Origin: CAWGQN01 sp963824885
GTDB lineage: Bacteria > Actinomycetota > Actinomycetes > Actinomycetales > Microbacteriaceae
DNA: 64,000 nucleotides
Direction of reading: 5' to 3'
Assembly (NCBI GenBank): GCA_963824885.1
Contig: CAWGQN010000002.1
Span: 124,001-188,000, forward strand
Within the stretch, counting starts at the first letter, position 1; each line of letters opens with the position of its first letter. The notes under the pieces were generated by a model, which made no database searches, was not told the DNA's origin, and was given only the letters and a program-made list of their open reading frames with translations. Below are positions 61,927 to 64,000 of this stretch, piece after piece. A program made the position numbers and the translations under genes.

Positions 61927-62998
61927 TTACGGAGACGTTTGGTTCTCGTAGAAGTGGTAAAGAATTGATTCAAGCCCCGCGAAAGCATCTTCTCCGACAA
62001 TGTGATTGAACGTCAGATCCAGGTAGAGGAGATTGGACGCGAGGCCCACCAACGCGGATACGTCAAGAATCTGGTTGTTGCTGAGGATTAATGCCATGAG
62101 GCTGGTAAGGGTACTCAAGTCCGACACATCAACGACTTGGTTTCCGTCCATAAACAGCGCAATAAGGTTCGTGAGGGCGCCGAGAGGCGAGATGCTCACG
62201 ACCTGGTTTCCGGCGAGAAATAATCCCGTGAGACTCGTGAGGGTGCTCAGCTCCGACACGTCAACAATGAGGTTTTGGCCCAGATTGAGGGACGAGAGGC
62301 TCGTGAGGGTGCCGAGCCCAGACAGGTCAACTATCTGGTTCTGGGCGAGCGTCAAGTCGGTGAGGCTCGTGAGCGTACTGAGCCCCGACACGTCGTCGAT
62401 GAGGTTTCCTCCCAAATAGAGCGTGGTGAGGCTCGTGAGGCTTGCCAGTGGCGACACGTCAACAATCTCATTCCCGCTCAAGTCCACGTGAGTGAGGCTC
62501 GTGAGGGTTGCCAGTGGCGACACGTCAACAATTTGATTCCCGCCGAAAATGGCGTTGGTGAGGCTCGTGAGGGTAGTCAGGTCCGACACGTCAACGATCA
62601 GGTTTCCCGCGAGGTTCAGATTGGTGAGGCTCGTGAGGCTGGACAACGCTGAAAGATCGCTAATCGCGTTGTAGCTGAGGCCGAGGGAGGTGAGATTGAT
62701 CGCGTTACCGAGGCCGTCAAGCGCCTCAATCGTGCCAAGACTCGGGTCGGCCGTCAGGCTCGTGAGCCCCGCCAAGTCTTCGACGGTAATGTCTTGCTCA
62801 GGATCATGCCCGAGCGTCGCGTTTAATATTCAGTGCGAGTGCGGCGTCAGTGATGATGGACTGACTAACGCGAGCCGTCGGAGAACCCATTTCGGGTGTG
62901 CCCGGGTGCGCCACTGCGCGTACGACCGGGTTGAAAAAACTTGCGAAAAGACCGGCAACGATAGCAACCGCGTATGACGCGCGAACAACCTTATTCAT
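61927..62998 (-). pseudogene. Secreted internalin-like leucine-rich repeat protein with one frameshift
   Basis: The upstream frame (from ATG 62998, GAGGGGAAC Shine-Dalgarno) encodes a signal peptide and IITDAALALNI, then stops. The downstream frame encodes ATLGHDPEQDITVEDLAGL and about nine 22-residue LRRs (LTSLTNLNLAGNLIVDVSDL type) ending FYENQTSP. Removing one A from the AAA run at 62822-62824 joins the two exactly as in the internalin cap (INATLG). Intact, it would be about 356 residues, secreted, and likely protein-binding. It has no visible LPXTG anchor. Confidence 0.8.
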
Positions 62999-63158
62999 GT
63001 TCCCCTCAATCCCACGTCGGTGAGTCCCGAAACTAGGACTAACACACAACAGACCGGTCTTCTCTCCAACACGCGGCGAAGAAGGTGTTTGGCGGGCGTT
63101 TTGGTGGCTCGTGCCGTGTGCGATCCACCCTAGACATGCGCCAAAAGAGCGCGTCACA

Positions 63159-63959
63159 ATGAGGCGTGTGCACAAGACCACCACGCATCATTCCGCGGTT
63201 CGGAGCGTGAGCGATCCGACTAGTTGTCAGACACGACGGGTTGGCACCGTCGCCCTCGTCGCGGCGGCCCTCGTCGCGGTAGAATCCTTCTGGATGGGCA
63301 GCGAGTCCGCCCGCGCGATGACCGGTAACGACACGTGCGCCGAGGCGCCTATGGCATCGATAGGGTGCGACACGGCTGACGTTCCGATTTGGTTGGACAA
63401 TCGACCCATATACGTTGGGATCCTTCCGACGACTCTGTATCGGGTCGACGCGACTGCGCCCCTCGGCGTAGGCGGAGCTTTCTACGAGGGTCTCCCCGCA
63501 GCGGGATTGGGCCTGAGCCTCGTCGATCACGTCTTGGCCGGCCCGCCACTGGGGAACTCGCACGTATTCGTTGGTACAACTGCGAGTCCGATTGTCGCCG
63601 CTCGAGTTGCCGAATCGATTCGTGCTTCGGGCAGGATCCCCTACGTCTACACCGTTCGCGCGACCGAGAGTTATTTCAACGTCGACCAAAGCTTGGGTTG
63701 GATGGCTGAGAATGACTTCGCTCCAGAAGCTCGCAGGACTCGCATCGCGCGGGCACAGGAAATGACCGCTGGGTACGCCCAGTGGGTGACTCCGACGTCC
63801 ATTCGCCCGGACGACATTATGAGCGCGCGCGAGGTGACGCTCCCATTAAATCGCGATCAAGATTTTCGCGAGCAAAATCCCGACGACGTTGTGTACGTGC
63901 ACCGCGGGCCTTCGCAGCCCGGGACGACGCAGGGTTCGCGCCAGCTGCTGACATGGTAG
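63159..63959 (+). CDS. Secreted pertussis-toxin-like ADP-ribosyltransferase candidate
   Basis: 266 residues. A signal/anchor helix at about 27-43 (VGTVALVAAALVAVESF). The mature part follows the pertussis S1/cholera A pattern: TTLYRVDATAP with the NAD-binding Arg95, GLSLVDHVLAG, HVFVGTTASP in place of the STS motif, YVYTVRATESYFNVDQS (strand YIYEVRA in S1) and WVTPTSIRPDDI. The expected catalytic Glu near 208 appears to be Gln (YAQWV), so activity is uncertain. Cys60 and Cys70 lie near the mature N-terminus. ATG 63159 is preferred to an upstream GTG. It lies 2 kb from the WQY/WYYN cluster. Confidence 0.6.
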   Translation: MRRVHKTTTHHSAVRSVSDPTSCQTRRVGTVALVAAALVAVESFWMGSESARAMTGNDTCAEAPMASIGCDTADVPIWLDNRPIYVGILPTTLYRVDATAPLGVGGAFYEGLPAAGLGLSLVDHVLAGPPLGNSHVFVGTTASPIVAARVAESIRASGRIPYVYTVRATESYFNVDQSLGWMAENDFAPEARRTRIARAQEMTAGYAQWVTPTSIRPDDIMSAREVTLPLNRDQDFREQNPDDVVYVHRGPSQPGTTQGSRQLLTW

Positions 63960-64000
63960 AGGCGACGAATTGCGGTCGAATGTGACAGTAACAACCGTCG

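Overview
The window reads as a chromosomal segment of an actinobacterium, most like the Microbacteriaceae and relatives (order Micrococcales). The basis is gene content and order: a 32-residue bS22-type ribosomal protein, a mycothiol-type ArsC, menaquinone genes, Ccs-type (system II) cytochrome c maturation genes, a non-discriminating AspRS, and the run tRNA-Tyr, M23 peptidase, tRNA-Thr, tRNA-Met ... HadA/HadB-like dehydratases, murB, tRNA-Trp, secE, nusG, rplKA, rplJL. GC is moderately high by eye; I did not count it. I saw no rRNA gene and no CRISPR array.

Layout. 1-1156: C-terminal part of a large secreted protein, cut by the window edge. 1415-6240: tRNA-Arg(ACG) followed by an accessory stretch with a ribbon-helix-helix toxin-antitoxin pair, ArsC, and an AAA+ ATPase/subtilisin-like protease pair. 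6274-13517: housekeeping genes (VOC, HAD, winged-helix regulator, tadA, proC, ArsR, bS22, glutaredoxin-like, aspS, phosphatase). 13514-17474: a cytochrome c maturation operon (ResA/TlpA-like, CcdA, ResB, CcsB). 17499-31160: menaquinone and prenyl chain genes (menD, menA, menE, menC, menF, menG, polyprenyl synthase, ferredoxin-NADP reductase-like), with a short apparent menB deletion scar and two insertions of secreted or membrane proteins. 31167-34531: yajQ, tRNA-Tyr, SRAP, M23 peptidase, tRNA-Thr, tRNA-Met. 34532-47406: an accessory island with an MmpS-like protein, a VbhA/Fic toxin-antitoxin locus whose fic gene is cut in two by a 3.6-kb tyrosine-recombinase transposon, secreted proteins, a dicarboxylate symporter, a frameshifted ABC exporter, a Pro/Thr-rich repeat protein and an isolated 27-residue peptide gene. 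47407-58262: the dehydratase, murB, translation and ribosomal protein block, interrupted by a MarR/YqaJ pair, then an ABC exporter. 58452-63959: mntH and a secretome cluster with three tandem paralogues of a small secreted family, an internalin-like LRR protein (frameshifted) and a pertussis-toxin-like ADP-ribosyltransferase candidate.

Points of most interest: (1) an apparently uncharacterised secreted domain (two Cys, WQY and WYYN motifs) in four copies, one fused to a lectin-like N-terminus; (2) a Fic toxin interrupted right next to its catalytic motif by a three-gene transposon; (3) several putative secreted effectors (ADP-ribosyltransferase-like, HELTH metallopeptidase, LRR), which suggest a host-associated or antagonistic lifestyle; (4) a 41-codon gene that looks like the two ends of menB joined together; (5) a 27-residue peptide gene with its own palindromic operator, strong Shine-Dalgarno and terminator-like hairpin. 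Five single-base frameshifts in four otherwise coherent genes mean that either assembly indels or active gene decay must be considered.
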